Source: JAEUIA01 sp034440255 (GTDB lineage: Bacteria; Planctomycetota; UBA1135; GCA-002686595). Taken from it: DNA of 7,379 nt. Positions 1 through 5,854 of the stretch are shown here, in pieces (the first letter of the stretch is position 1; each line of letters starts with the position of its first letter). The notes beneath the pieces are model-generated. The model was not told the DNA's origin. It saw only the letters and a list, made by a program, of their open reading frames with translations, and searched no databases. The stretch is taken from positions 1 to 7,379 of the forward strand of contig JAWXBU010000092.1 of NCBI GenBank assembly GCA_034440255.1, read 5' to 3'. Made by a program: the position numbers and the translations under genes.

Positions 1-39
1 CGCCCTCTCTCCCAGCTCGACTCGATACCCTCAAGCCCC

Positions 40-44
40 GAGGA
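40..44 (+). promoter_or_regulatory. Ribosome binding site of atpD
   Basis: GAGGA lies 8 bases before the ATG at 53. This favours that ATG over the in-frame ATG at 65. The 39 bases before it show no gene and are probably the spacer after the preceding atp gene. Confidence 0.7.
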
Positions 45-52
45 CTGATCCC

Positions 53-1507
53 ATGACGACCACAATGACCAAGAACACGAACGGTTCGATCTCGCAGATC
101 TTCGGCCCGGTCGTCGACGTGCGTTTCCCGGCCGGTTCACTGCCGCCGATCTTCTCGGCGCTGACCGTGAAAGATCCGAAAGCCAACATCGACATCGTGC
201 TCGAAGTCAGCCGGCACATGGGCAACGACGTCGCGCGCTGCGTCGCCATGGCGTCGACCGACGGTTGCCGCCGCGGCATGCCGGTCGTCAATACAGGCGC
301 CGCGATCAGCGTGCCGGTCGGCGAGCGCACGAAGGGCCGACTCTTCAACTTGCTCGGCGTTCCGCTCGACACGTTGACGAAGGGTCAACTCCCGCCCGGT
401 GAAACGTGGCCGATCCACCGCCCCGCACCCGCCTTCGACGAACAAGAAGCCATCGCCGAAGTCTTCGAGACGGGCCTCAAAGTCGTCGACTTGCTGTGTC
501 CCTTCGCGAAGGGCGGCAAGATCGGCCTCTTCGGTGGTGCAGGCGTCGGCAAGACGGTTCTGATCCAAGAGCTGATCCGCATCACGGCTGTCGAAAAGGG
601 CGGTTTCTCCGTGTTCTGCGGCGTCGGTGAGCGCACGCGCGAGGGCAACGATCTCTGGCTCGAAATGTCGGAGGCGCAGTACAAGACGCCCGACGGCAAG
701 ACGCAGTCGGTCATCGACAACGCCGTGCTCGTCTTCGGTCAGATGAACGAGCCGCCGGGTGCGCGTCTGCGTGTCGCTCTGTCGGGCTTGACGATGGCCG
801 AGTACTTCCGCGACGTGAAGGGCCAAGACGTGTTGCTCTTCGTCGACAACATCTTCCGCTTCGTGCAAGCCGGCTCGGAAGTGTCCGCGCTCCTAGGCCG
901 CATGCCCAGCGCCGTCGGTTACCAGCCGACGATGGCTTCCGAGATGGGTGCTCTGCAAGAGCGCATCACCTCGACGAAGAAGGGTTCGGTCACGTCGATG
1001 CAAGCCGTATACGTGCCGGCCGACGACATCACCGACCCGGCGCCCGTCGCGACGTTCGCGCACTTGGACTCGACGATCATTTTGGATCGCGCGATCGCCG
1101 AGCTCGGCATCTATCCCGCCGTCGACCCGCTGAAGTCGACGTCGCGCATGCTCGATCCGCAAGTCGTCGGCGAAGAGCACTACTTCGTCGCGCGCGAAGT
1201 GCAGCGCATCCTGCAGCGCTACGCCGATTTGAAGGACATCATCGCGATCCTCGGCATCGAGGAACTGCCCGAAGAAGACAAGCGCACCGTCGCGCGCGCG
1301 CGCCGCATCCAACGCTTCCTGTCGCAACCCTTTTTCGTCGCCGAGCAATTCACCGGCACGCCGGGTGTGTTCGTTCCGCGCTCGGAAACGGTGCGCGGTT
1401 TCAAAGAGATCATCGAAGGCAAGCACGACGATCTTCCCGAAGGTGCGTTCATGTACCAAGGCGGCATCGACAAAGTCGTCGAGCGCGCCAAGAAGATGCA
1501 GGGCTGA
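53..1507 (+). CDS. atpD: F1F0 ATP synthase subunit beta
   Basis: Catalytic beta subunit of the F1 sector (484 aa, slightly longer than the usual 460-480). It makes ATP from ADP and phosphate, driven by rotation of the gamma shaft, on the cytoplasmic side of the membrane. Seen in the sequence: an N-terminal beta-barrel domain (about 10-85) with STDG near 68; Walker A GGAGVGKT at 161-168; GERTREG at 192-198, whose Glu193 is the catalytic base position; Walker B LLFVDN with Asp265; and YPAVDPL near 364, whose Tyr stacks on adenine. The lever that contacts gamma, usually DELSEED, reads EELPEED at 403-409. The start has a good ribosome binding site. atpC follows after 3 bases, so the two are surely co-transcribed. 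The first 12 residues are Thr/Asn-rich and less conserved. The call is essentially certain. Confidence 0.98.
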   Translation: MTTTMTKNTNGSISQIFGPVVDVRFPAGSLPPIFSALTVKDPKANIDIVLEVSRHMGNDVARCVAMASTDGCRRGMPVVNTGAAISVPVGERTKGRLFNLLGVPLDTLTKGQLPPGETWPIHRPAPAFDEQEAIAEVFETGLKVVDLLCPFAKGGKIGLFGGAGVGKTVLIQELIRITAVEKGGFSVFCGVGERTREGNDLWLEMSEAQYKTPDGKTQSVIDNAVLVFGQMNEPPGARLRVALSGLTMAEYFRDVKGQDVLLFVDNIFRFVQAGSEVSALLGRMPSAVGYQPTMASEMGALQERITSTKKGSVTSMQAVYVPADDITDPAPVATFAHLDSTIILDRAIAELGIYPAVDPLKSTSRMLDPQVVGEEHYFVAREVQRILQRYADLKDIIAILGIEELPEEDKRTVARARRIQRFLSQPFFVAEQFTGTPGVFVPRSETVRGFKEIIEGKHDDLPEGAFMYQGGIDKVVERAKKMQG

Positions 1508-1510
1508 TCG

Positions 1511-1930
1511 ATGCCGACGCTCACGTTGCGCGTCATCACGCCGGACAAGATCGCGCTCGACACTCAGGTCAGCTCGGTCGTGATTCCGGGTGCCGACGGA
1601 CAGATCGGAATTTTGCCGCGTCATGCGCCGATGATCGCGGCGCTCGACACGGGGCTGTTGAAGTTCACGGCCGACGGCAAGAAGAATGCGCTCTTCGTGT
1701 CGGGCGGATTCGCCGAAGTGCGCGGCGATACGGTGCGCGTCGTGACCGAAGCGGGCGAACGCCCCGACGAGATCGACGAAGCTCGTGCACGGGAGGCCGA
1801 GAAGCGCGCGCGTGAACGCCTCGATTCGGCCAAGCACGAGAAAGGCGATCCGATCGACATGCTGCGCGCCGAAGCGGCGTTGCGTCGGGCGTTGTTGCGC
1901 CTGAGCGCGCGCGAGTATCGCGGGGGCTGA
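1511..1930 (+). CDS. atpC: F1F0 ATP synthase subunit epsilon
   Basis: Epsilon subunit of the F1 central stalk (139 aa, normal length). It links gamma to the c-ring and can inhibit ATP hydrolysis. The N-terminal beta-sandwich covers about 1-84 and carries the family signature GQIGILPRHAPM at 30-41. A charged two-helix C-terminal domain follows (about 86-135). IDEARA at 88-93 matches the I/L-D-x-x-R-A motif linked to ATP binding by Bacillus epsilon, and Glu83 also matches a residue implicated there. ATP-sensing inhibition is therefore possible but not shown. The start is 3 bases after the atpD stop with no strong ribosome binding site, which suggests translational coupling. It is the last gene of the atp operon: the inverted-repeat element begins 3 bases after its stop. 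Confidence 0.96.
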   Translation: MPTLTLRVITPDKIALDTQVSSVVIPGADGQIGILPRHAPMIAALDTGLLKFTADGKKNALFVSGGFAEVRGDTVRVVTEAGERPDEIDEARAREAEKRARERLDSAKHEKGDPIDMLRAEAALRRALLRLSAREYRGG

Positions 1931-1933
1931 GCC

Positions 1934-2019
1934 TACGGTGCCAGGGACAACCACGACGCTACGGATCAGTCGTATAGACGCAAGCTGATCCAAGCGTCGT
2001 GGTTGTCCCTGGCACCGTA
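1934..2019. repeat. 86-base inverted-repeat element (MITE or REP candidate)
   Basis: Two perfect 27-base arms, 1934-1960 and 1993-2019, are exact reverse complements; the core is GGTGCCAGGGACAACCACG. Inside, GGATCAG (1963-1969) pairs with CTGATCC (1985-1991), and CGT/ACG closes an ATAG loop at 1971-1980, so nearly the whole element can fold as one cruciform or RNA hairpin. The outermost bases on both sides are TA, which would fit a TA target duplication (IS630/mariner-type MITE), although a palindrome gives that symmetry automatically. It could equally be a REP-like palindrome or a very strong 3' hairpin for the atp mRNA. There is no T-tract, so it is not a standard intrinsic terminator. It contains no gene. 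Confidence 0.85.
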
Positions 2020-2052
2020 CGATCGATACTCCACGCACATTTGCGCTGCAGC

Positions 2053-2095
2053 GCGCCCTTGCCGTCGCCACTGGAATTCGCGACGACAAGGGTGC
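2053..2095 (+). other. Hairpin in the aspS upstream region
   Basis: Arms 2053-2068 and 2080-2095 pair over 16 positions (14 Watson-Crick, one G-U, one C-A mismatch) around an 11-base loop. It overlaps a 12-bp palindrome GCGCTGCAGCGC at 2043-2054. A small stem GCTTC/GAAGC (2120-2124 and 2129-2133) with AAGG in the loop follows just before aspS. The gene-free stretch 1931-2145 therefore consists largely of potential secondary structure. No promoter match was convincing. The function is unknown; a structured leader or a degraded repeat are both possible. Confidence 0.5.
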
Positions 2096-2145
2096 ACTGT
2101 TTGGCGCCTCAAGGAAGCTGCTTCAAGGGAAGCGAAGTACGACCG

Positions 2146-3957
2146 ATGACCATGACGACCGCGCAGAAACCGAAGACCGACTGGCGCCGCACACACACCT
2201 GCGGCGAGCTCCGCAAGAAGGACGTTGGCGCGTCCGTGACCTTGAATGGTTGGGTGCACGCGCGGCGCGACCACGGCGGCATCTACTTCGTCGACTTGCG
2301 CGATCGCTACGGCCTCACGCAAGTGGTGCTCGGCACCGAGTTCAAAGACGCTGTCAAGATCGGGCCTGAGTTCACGCTCTCCGTCCACGGCAAGGTCGTC
2401 GCGCGCGACGGCTCGAACGTGAACAAGGATCGGCCGACGGGCGAGATCGAAATCATCGTCGAGCGACTCGAGATCCTCTCGCGTTCGAAAGTTCCGCCGT
2501 TCCAGATCGACACCGACGACGAGGTCGCGCTCGACACGCGTTTGACGTACCGCTACCTCGACTTGCGCCGACCGAACGTGCAGAAGAATTTGGTGCACCG
2601 CTCGCGCTTCATCAACGCGATGCGCCGCGCGTTCGAGAAGCAGAATTTCGTCGAGGTCGAGACGCCGATCCTCACCAAGGCGACACCCGAAGGTGCGCGC
2701 GATTACCTCGTGCCGAGCCGCGTGCATCCGGGCGAGTTCTACGCATTGCCGCAGTCGCCGCAGATCTTCAAGCAGCTGTTGATGGTCGCGGGCCTCGATC
2801 GCTACTTCCAAGTCGCGCGCTGTTTCCGCGACGAGGATTTGCGCGCTGATCGTCAGCCGGAATTCACGCAGCTCGACATGGAGATGTCGTTCGTCGAAGA
2901 AGACGACATCTTCAAAACGTGGGAGCAAGTGCTGCATGAGACTTTCCGCGACGCGATGGGCGTCGACGTCGCGATTCCGTTCCCGCGCATGAGCTGGATC
3001 GACGCGATGGAACGCTTCGGCGTCGACAAGCCCGACGTGCGTTTCGGACTCGAACTGCAAGAGGCCGGCCCGTGGGTCCCGACCTGCGAGTTCAACGTGT
3101 TCAAGGATGCGATCGCGAAGGGCGGCCGCGTCAAGGCGCTCGTCGTGCCGGGCAAGATGGAGCTGTCGCGCAAGGACGTCGAGGACACCTTGACGCAGAT
3201 CGCCAAGAATTCGGGCGCTGGCGGACTCGCTTGGTGGAAGGCGGGCAAGGAAGGCGGCGTCGGTCCGCTCGCGCGCTTCTGCAAGGGTGAGCAAGCAGCC
3301 GCACTGATGGGTCAGATCGGGGCGAGCGAGGGGGACATGTGCCTCTTCGCCGCCGGGCCGAAGAACCAAGTCTGGCGCGTGCTCGGCGACATCCGCTCGC
3401 ACTTGGGCAAGCGCTTCCAACTGACGCAACCCGGCACGTGGAGCTTCACGTGGGTCACGCAATTCCCGATGTTCGAGTGGGACGCCGACTCGAAGCGCTG
3501 GTTCTCGGCGCACCATCCGTTCACGGCTCCCGTCGACTGGGACATGGGCGGAGCGGACGTCGACGCGAATTCACCCAAGCTGGGCGAACTCTTTTCGCGC
3601 GCCTACGACCTCGTCATGAACGGGTGGGAGCTCGGTTCGGGCTCGGTGCGTATCCACAAGACCGAGGTGCAACAGCGCATCTTCAGCATCCTCGGAATCG
3701 GGGAAGAGGAGCAGAAACGCAAGTTCGGCTTCCTGCTCGAAGCACTTTCTTTCGGCGCGCCGCCGCACGCGGGTTTTGCGATCGGGCTCGACCGTTTGAC
3801 GGCGCTGTCGCTCGGGATGGACAACATCCGCGACGTCGTGGCGTTCCCGAAAACCACGTCTGCTTCGGATCTGATGTGCGGGGCACCCTCCGTCGTGGCG
3901 CCCGAGCAGCTCGTCGAAGTGCACATCCGGACGGCGATCCCGCCGCCCAAAGCGTGA
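2146..3957 (+). CDS. aspS: Aspartyl-tRNA synthetase (bacterial type, probably non-discriminating)
   Basis: Class II synthetase that charges tRNA-Asp with aspartate in the cytoplasm (603 aa; bacterial enzymes are about 590). An N-terminal OB-fold anticodon domain (about 15-120) contains GWVHARRDHGG. The catalytic core follows: motif 1 FVEVETPIL (168-176), TPEGARDY near 180-187, motif 2 from CFRDEDLRADRQPEF (226-240), and motif 3 GFAIGLDRL (543-551) with Arg550. The bacterial GAD insertion lies at about 300-425. His43 in RRDHGG is the residue typical of non-discriminating enzymes, where E. coli has Leu, so this enzyme may also make Asp-tRNA-Asn. The frame is open back to a GTG at 1999, but that lies inside the inverted repeat and the extra residues are not family-like. 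ATG 2146 is chosen, with ATG 2152 as an alternative. Its ribosome binding site is weak (GAAG at 2134-2137, or AAGGGA at 2125-2130). Confidence 0.96.
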   Translation: MTMTTAQKPKTDWRRTHTCGELRKKDVGASVTLNGWVHARRDHGGIYFVDLRDRYGLTQVVLGTEFKDAVKIGPEFTLSVHGKVVARDGSNVNKDRPTGEIEIIVERLEILSRSKVPPFQIDTDDEVALDTRLTYRYLDLRRPNVQKNLVHRSRFINAMRRAFEKQNFVEVETPILTKATPEGARDYLVPSRVHPGEFYALPQSPQIFKQLLMVAGLDRYFQVARCFRDEDLRADRQPEFTQLDMEMSFVEEDDIFKTWEQVLHETFRDAMGVDVAIPFPRMSWIDAMERFGVDKPDVRFGLELQEAGPWVPTCEFNVFKDAIAKGGRVKALVVPGKMELSRKDVEDTLTQIAKNSGAGGLAWWKAGKEGGVGPLARFCKGEQAAALMGQIGASEGDMCLFAAGPKNQVWRVLGDIRSHLGKRFQLTQPGTWSFTWVTQFPMFEWDADSKRWFSAHHPFTAPVDWDMGGADVDANSPKLGELFSRAYDLVMNGWELGSGSVRIHKTEVQQRIFSILGIGEEEQKRKFGFLLEALSFGAPPHAGFAIGLDRLTALSLGMDNIRDVVAFPKTTSASDLMCGAPSVVAPEQLVEVHIRTAIPPPKA

Positions 3958-4009
3958 GAGCACTTCGCAATCTCGCTGGCGGCATCGCTGACATCCGACT
4001 ATCCTCCAG

Positions 4010-4043
4010 GGAACGTTCGCTGCGACGCGAGCGTTCCTTTTCT
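4010..4043 (+). terminator. Rho-independent terminator after aspS
   Basis: Arms 4010-4020 and 4027-4037 form an 11-bp stem (one T-G wobble) with a 6-base loop TGCGAC. TTTTCT follows directly and a second T5 run comes soon after. This is the only hairpin in the window with a proper T-tract. It lies 53 bases after the aspS stop and 29 bases before the infC start, so it may end aspS transcription or act as an attenuator for infC. The wobble pair favours plus-strand RNA. Confidence 0.75.
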
Positions 4044-4063
4044 GAACCCTTTTTCCCCGCGCT

Positions 4064-4068
4064 AGGAG
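4064..4068 (+). promoter_or_regulatory. Ribosome binding site of infC
   Basis: AGGAG lies 4 bases before a GTG start at 4073. The spacing is short but usable, and no better start is near. The IF-3 homology begins within seven residues of this GTG. Confidence 0.55.
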
Positions 4069-4072
4069 CCGA

Positions 4073-4576
4073 GTGACCGCAACCGATTTCCGCATCAATC
4101 GTCAGATCCGCATCGCCGAGGTCCGCCTTATCGATGACAAGGGAGAGCAGATCGGCGTCGTGCCGACGGCCGACGCGCTGCGTCGCGCCGAAGAAGCTGG
4201 GCTCGATTTGGTCGAGGTGTCACCGACGGCGCGTCCGCCGGTGTGCAGGATCCTCGACTACGGCAAGTTCAAATACGCGCAGAAGAAAAAAGAGCGCGGC
4301 ACGGGCGTGAAGGCGTCGCTCCTGAAGGAGTTGCGCGTGCGTCCCGCGATCGACAAGCACGACCTCGAGTATCGCTTGAAGCAGGGTCGAGAATTCCTGC
4401 AAGAAGGTCACAAGGTGCAGGTCGTGTGCATCTTCCGCGGCCGTCAAATGGCACACCCCGAGCACGGGTATCAGGTCATGAAGATGGTGGCGGAGACGCT
4501 GGCGGATGTGAGCAAAGTCGAAATGACGCCCAAGCTGATGGGGCGGCGCATGACGATGCTGTTGGCCCACAAGTAG
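4073..4576 (+). CDS. infC: Translation initiation factor IF-3
   Basis: IF-3 binds the 30S subunit, blocks premature 50S joining and checks the start codon and initiator tRNA. The protein is 167 aa, a little shorter than E. coli IF-3 (180). The N-domain starts with INRQIR at 8-13. The family signature RILDYGKFKY is at 59-68, then a Lys-rich linker (KKKERG), then the C-domain with KELRVRP near 85 and a C-terminal MGRRMTMLL. It starts with GTG, not the AUU used for autoregulation in E. coli. A terminator-like hairpin stands immediately upstream, so read-through or attenuation may set expression. The usual downstream genes rpmI and rplT are absent; the next gene is oxyR in the opposite direction. 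Identity is certain, the start nearly so. Confidence 0.96.
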   Translation: MTATDFRINRQIRIAEVRLIDDKGEQIGVVPTADALRRAEEAGLDLVEVSPTARPPVCRILDYGKFKYAQKKKERGTGVKASLLKELRVRPAIDKHDLEYRLKQGREFLQEGHKVQVVCIFRGRQMAHPEHGYQVMKMVAETLADVSKVEMTPKLMGRRMTMLLAHK

Positions 4577-4746
4577 CCTGGGCCATCCTGGTCGTCCGAA
4601 GCCCCATCGACTTCGGCGTCATCTAGCCAGACGTACGCAAGAGCGCGGCCCGCAGTGGAGGGGGTATGCCGTTCCGCGTGCCCAACGACCGTCTCAGTTT
4701 CGGGCTGTATGCACAGCCCGCGACTAGGAAACCCGCCTGCTCCCTC
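4577..4746. other. Convergent intergenic stretch with four hairpins
   Basis: There is no gene between the 3' ends of infC and oxyR. Four short stems occur in a row: TGGCCCA/TGGGCCA (4563-4569 and 4579-4585, spanning the infC stop), CCGAAG/CTTCGG (4596-4601 and 4611-4616), an 8-bp stem with two G-U pairs (4662-4669 and 4676-4683), and a perfect 8-bp stem CGGGCTGT/ACAGCCCG with a 4-base loop (4701-4720). None has a T-tract. They may end or protect the two convergent mRNAs. The GGAGG at 4657 followed by ATG 4666 opens a frame that only runs antisense into oxyR, so I do not call it a gene. Confidence 0.45.
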
Positions 4747-5691
4747 TCACTTCTTCGCGAGCGCTTTGACCGTGTCCGGCACGTTGGCGCGTACGAACTC
4801 CGCGAGTTTCTGGTGGTCCGCCGCTCGCGGGTGCGTCTTGCGCCACGCGAGCGCCATCTTGCGACCGGGCTCAGGCGAAACGAAATGGCGCACCATCACG
4901 TGACTGCGTGACTCTTCGTCCGCCGTCACGGCGAGCGCGGGCAAGAGCGTGCTGCCCATCCCGGCGCCGACCATGTGACGCAACGTCTCGATGCTGGTCG
5001 CGCGGAAATCGCCCTCGCGATCGTAGGTCGTCGCACCGCTCTTGCGGCAGAAGGACAACGCTTGGTCGCGCAGGCAGTGGCCTTCGTCGAGCAGCAAGAC
5101 GCGCTCGCCCTCGAGATCGGTTTCCTTCACGCTCGCTTTCTTCGAGAGCGCGTGACCGGTCGGCGCGACGAACAAGAACGGCTCTTCGAAGAGCGCACTC
5201 GACGCGAGCCCCGGGATCGGCAACGGCAGCGCCAAGATCCCGGCGTCGAGCTGATTGTGCGTCAGTTCCTCGACCATGTCCGACGTCTTCAGCTCGCGCA
5301 GAATGAGCTGTAAGCGCGGAAACGCCGCATGCAGCGGAGGAATCAGCCACGGCAGCAAGTACGGCCCCAAGGTCGGAATCACGCCCAGCCGCAGCGGCCC
5401 CGCCAGCGGATCACGACTGTGCGCCGCGATGTCGCCGATACGATCCATCGCGTCGAGCACGCGCCGCGCTTCCTCGACGATCTGCGCGCCCAGCGGCGTG
5501 ACCGCGACGAGCTTGGACGAGCGCTCGAAAATCGTCACGCGCAAGGTCGTCTCGACCTTCTTGATCGCCGCCGACAGCGTCGGTTGCGTGACCAAGCTCG
5601 CCCGTGCCGCACGGCCGAAATGCCTGTGGTCCGACAGCGCCACGACATAGCGCAGCTCGGCCAGGGTCACGGCGGTGATGTCGATAGGCAT
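4747..5691 (-). CDS. oxyR: Hydrogen peroxide-sensing LysR-type regulator OxyR
   Basis: LysR-family transcription factor that activates peroxide-defence genes when oxidised (314 aa; E. coli OxyR is 305). The N-terminal winged helix-turn-helix includes HFGRAAR (24-30) and TQPTLSAAIKKVE (35-47). The effector domain begins near 95 with IPTLGPYLLP. The redox pair is Cys206 and Cys215 in GHCLRDQALSFC, with the same 9-residue spacing as Cys199/Cys208 of E. coli OxyR. FRATSIETLRHMV (229-241) and LLPALAV (259-265) are also OxyR-typical. The frame is open to 5829, but ATG 5691 is chosen: it gives the family length and has GGAG 9 bases upstream. It is divergent from ahpC with a 163-base gap, the usual arrangement for an OxyR that controls its neighbour and itself. 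A general LysR regulator is unlikely given the Cys motif. Confidence 0.95.
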   Translation of the reverse strand: MPIDITAVTLAELRYVVALSDHRHFGRAARASLVTQPTLSAAIKKVETTLRVTIFERSSKLVAVTPLGAQIVEEARRVLDAMDRIGDIAAHSRDPLAGPLRLGVIPTLGPYLLPWLIPPLHAAFPRLQLILRELKTSDMVEELTHNQLDAGILALPLPIPGLASSALFEEPFLFVAPTGHALSKKASVKETDLEGERVLLLDEGHCLRDQALSFCRKSGATTYDREGDFRATSIETLRHMVGAGMGSTLLPALAVTADEESRSHVMVRHFVSPEPGRKMALAWRKTHPRAADHQKLAEFVRANVPDTVKALAKK

Positions 5692-5720
5692 TCCCGATCG
5701 CTCCGATCCAAACATCCGAT
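5684..5720. promoter_or_regulatory. Possible OxyR operator
   Basis: Four 4-base elements spaced exactly 11 bases apart read ATAG (5684), CGAT (5695), ATCC (5706) and CGAT (5717). The E. coli OxyR consensus has ATAG, CTAT, ATAG, CTAT at that spacing, so 12 of 16 bases agree, but the conserved inner T and A bases do not. The site covers the oxyR start and ribosome binding site, where autorepression would act. It could be chance. I found no convincing -35/-10 pair for either gene. Confidence 0.25.
5701..5704 (-). promoter_or_regulatory. Ribosome binding site of oxyR
   Basis: CTCC on the plus strand reads GGAG on the minus strand, 9 bases before ATG 5691. This decides for that start over the in-frame ATG at 5715, which would add 8 residues. 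Confidence 0.6.
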
Positions 5721-5763
5721 TCGAACTCGGGGAGTCTACAGCCGACACTTGCTGCATCGAAAC

Positions 5764-5807
5764 GGCGGATCGAGTCGCGCGGGAGCGAAAGCTCGAGCGC
5801 ATCCGCC
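5764..5807 (+). other. Structured element in the ahpC leader
   Basis: Outer stem GGCGGAT/ATCCGCC (5764-5770 and 5801-5807) is a perfect 7 bp. Inside it, after a 6-base bulge, GCGC (5777-5780) pairs with GCGC (5797-5800). Then come a GG/GA internal loop and a GAGC/GCTC stem (5783-5786 and 5791-5794), capped by a GAAA tetraloop. GNRA loops are typical of real RNA folds. The element ends 47 bases before the ahpC start and leaves the ribosome binding site free. It may stabilise the mRNA or be regulatory, if transcription starts upstream of it. It matches no riboswitch class I know. Confidence 0.4.
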
Positions 5808-5841
5808 CAGTTCCGACCACCGAACACACTCACATCATCCC

Positions 5842-5846
5842 AAGGA
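5842..5846 (+). promoter_or_regulatory. Ribosome binding site of ahpC
   Basis: AAGGA lies 8 bases before ATG 5855. The frame is open upstream to 5675, but that extension overlaps oxyR and does not look like a peroxiredoxin. Confidence 0.7.
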
Positions 5847-5854
5847 ATCGAACC

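Noticed and set aside
137..868. Long minus-strand open frame across atpD
   Set aside because: It is an antisense shadow of a certain gene in GC-rich DNA; its translation is Arg/Asp/His-rich and resembles no family.
1934..2019. Inverted repeat as a Rho-independent terminator of the atp operon
   Set aside because: There is no T-tract after either arm; the arm length and exact identity are better explained by a repeat element, although it may still affect the mRNA end.
1999..2145. 49-residue N-terminal extension of AspS from a GTG
   Set aside because: It would start inside the inverted-repeat arm, has no ribosome binding site, and AspRS homology begins only after the ATG at 2146.
893..3516. 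Long minus-strand open frames opposite atpD, atpC and aspS
   Set aside because: They follow from the G/C third-position bias of the real genes; the peptides are low-complexity and lack family motifs.
4577..4746. tRNA or rpmI gene in the infC-oxyR gap
   Set aside because: There is no TTC-R-A T-loop or acceptor pairing, and no L35-like peptide in any frame.
4655..4911. Two small plus-strand frames starting at 4655 and 4666 behind a GGAGG
   Set aside because: They run antisense into the oxyR 3' end, the Shine-Dalgarno spacing is too short, and the peptides are Arg-rich with no recognisable features.
5692..5829. 46-residue N-terminal extension of OxyR
   Set aside because: LysR regulators begin close to the helix-turn-helix; GGAG at the right distance supports ATG 5691.
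5675..5854. 60-residue N-terminal extension of AhpC
   Set aside because: It overlaps the oxyR start, crosses the regulatory gap and is not seen in AhpC; ATG 5855 has a good ribosome binding site and gives the family length.
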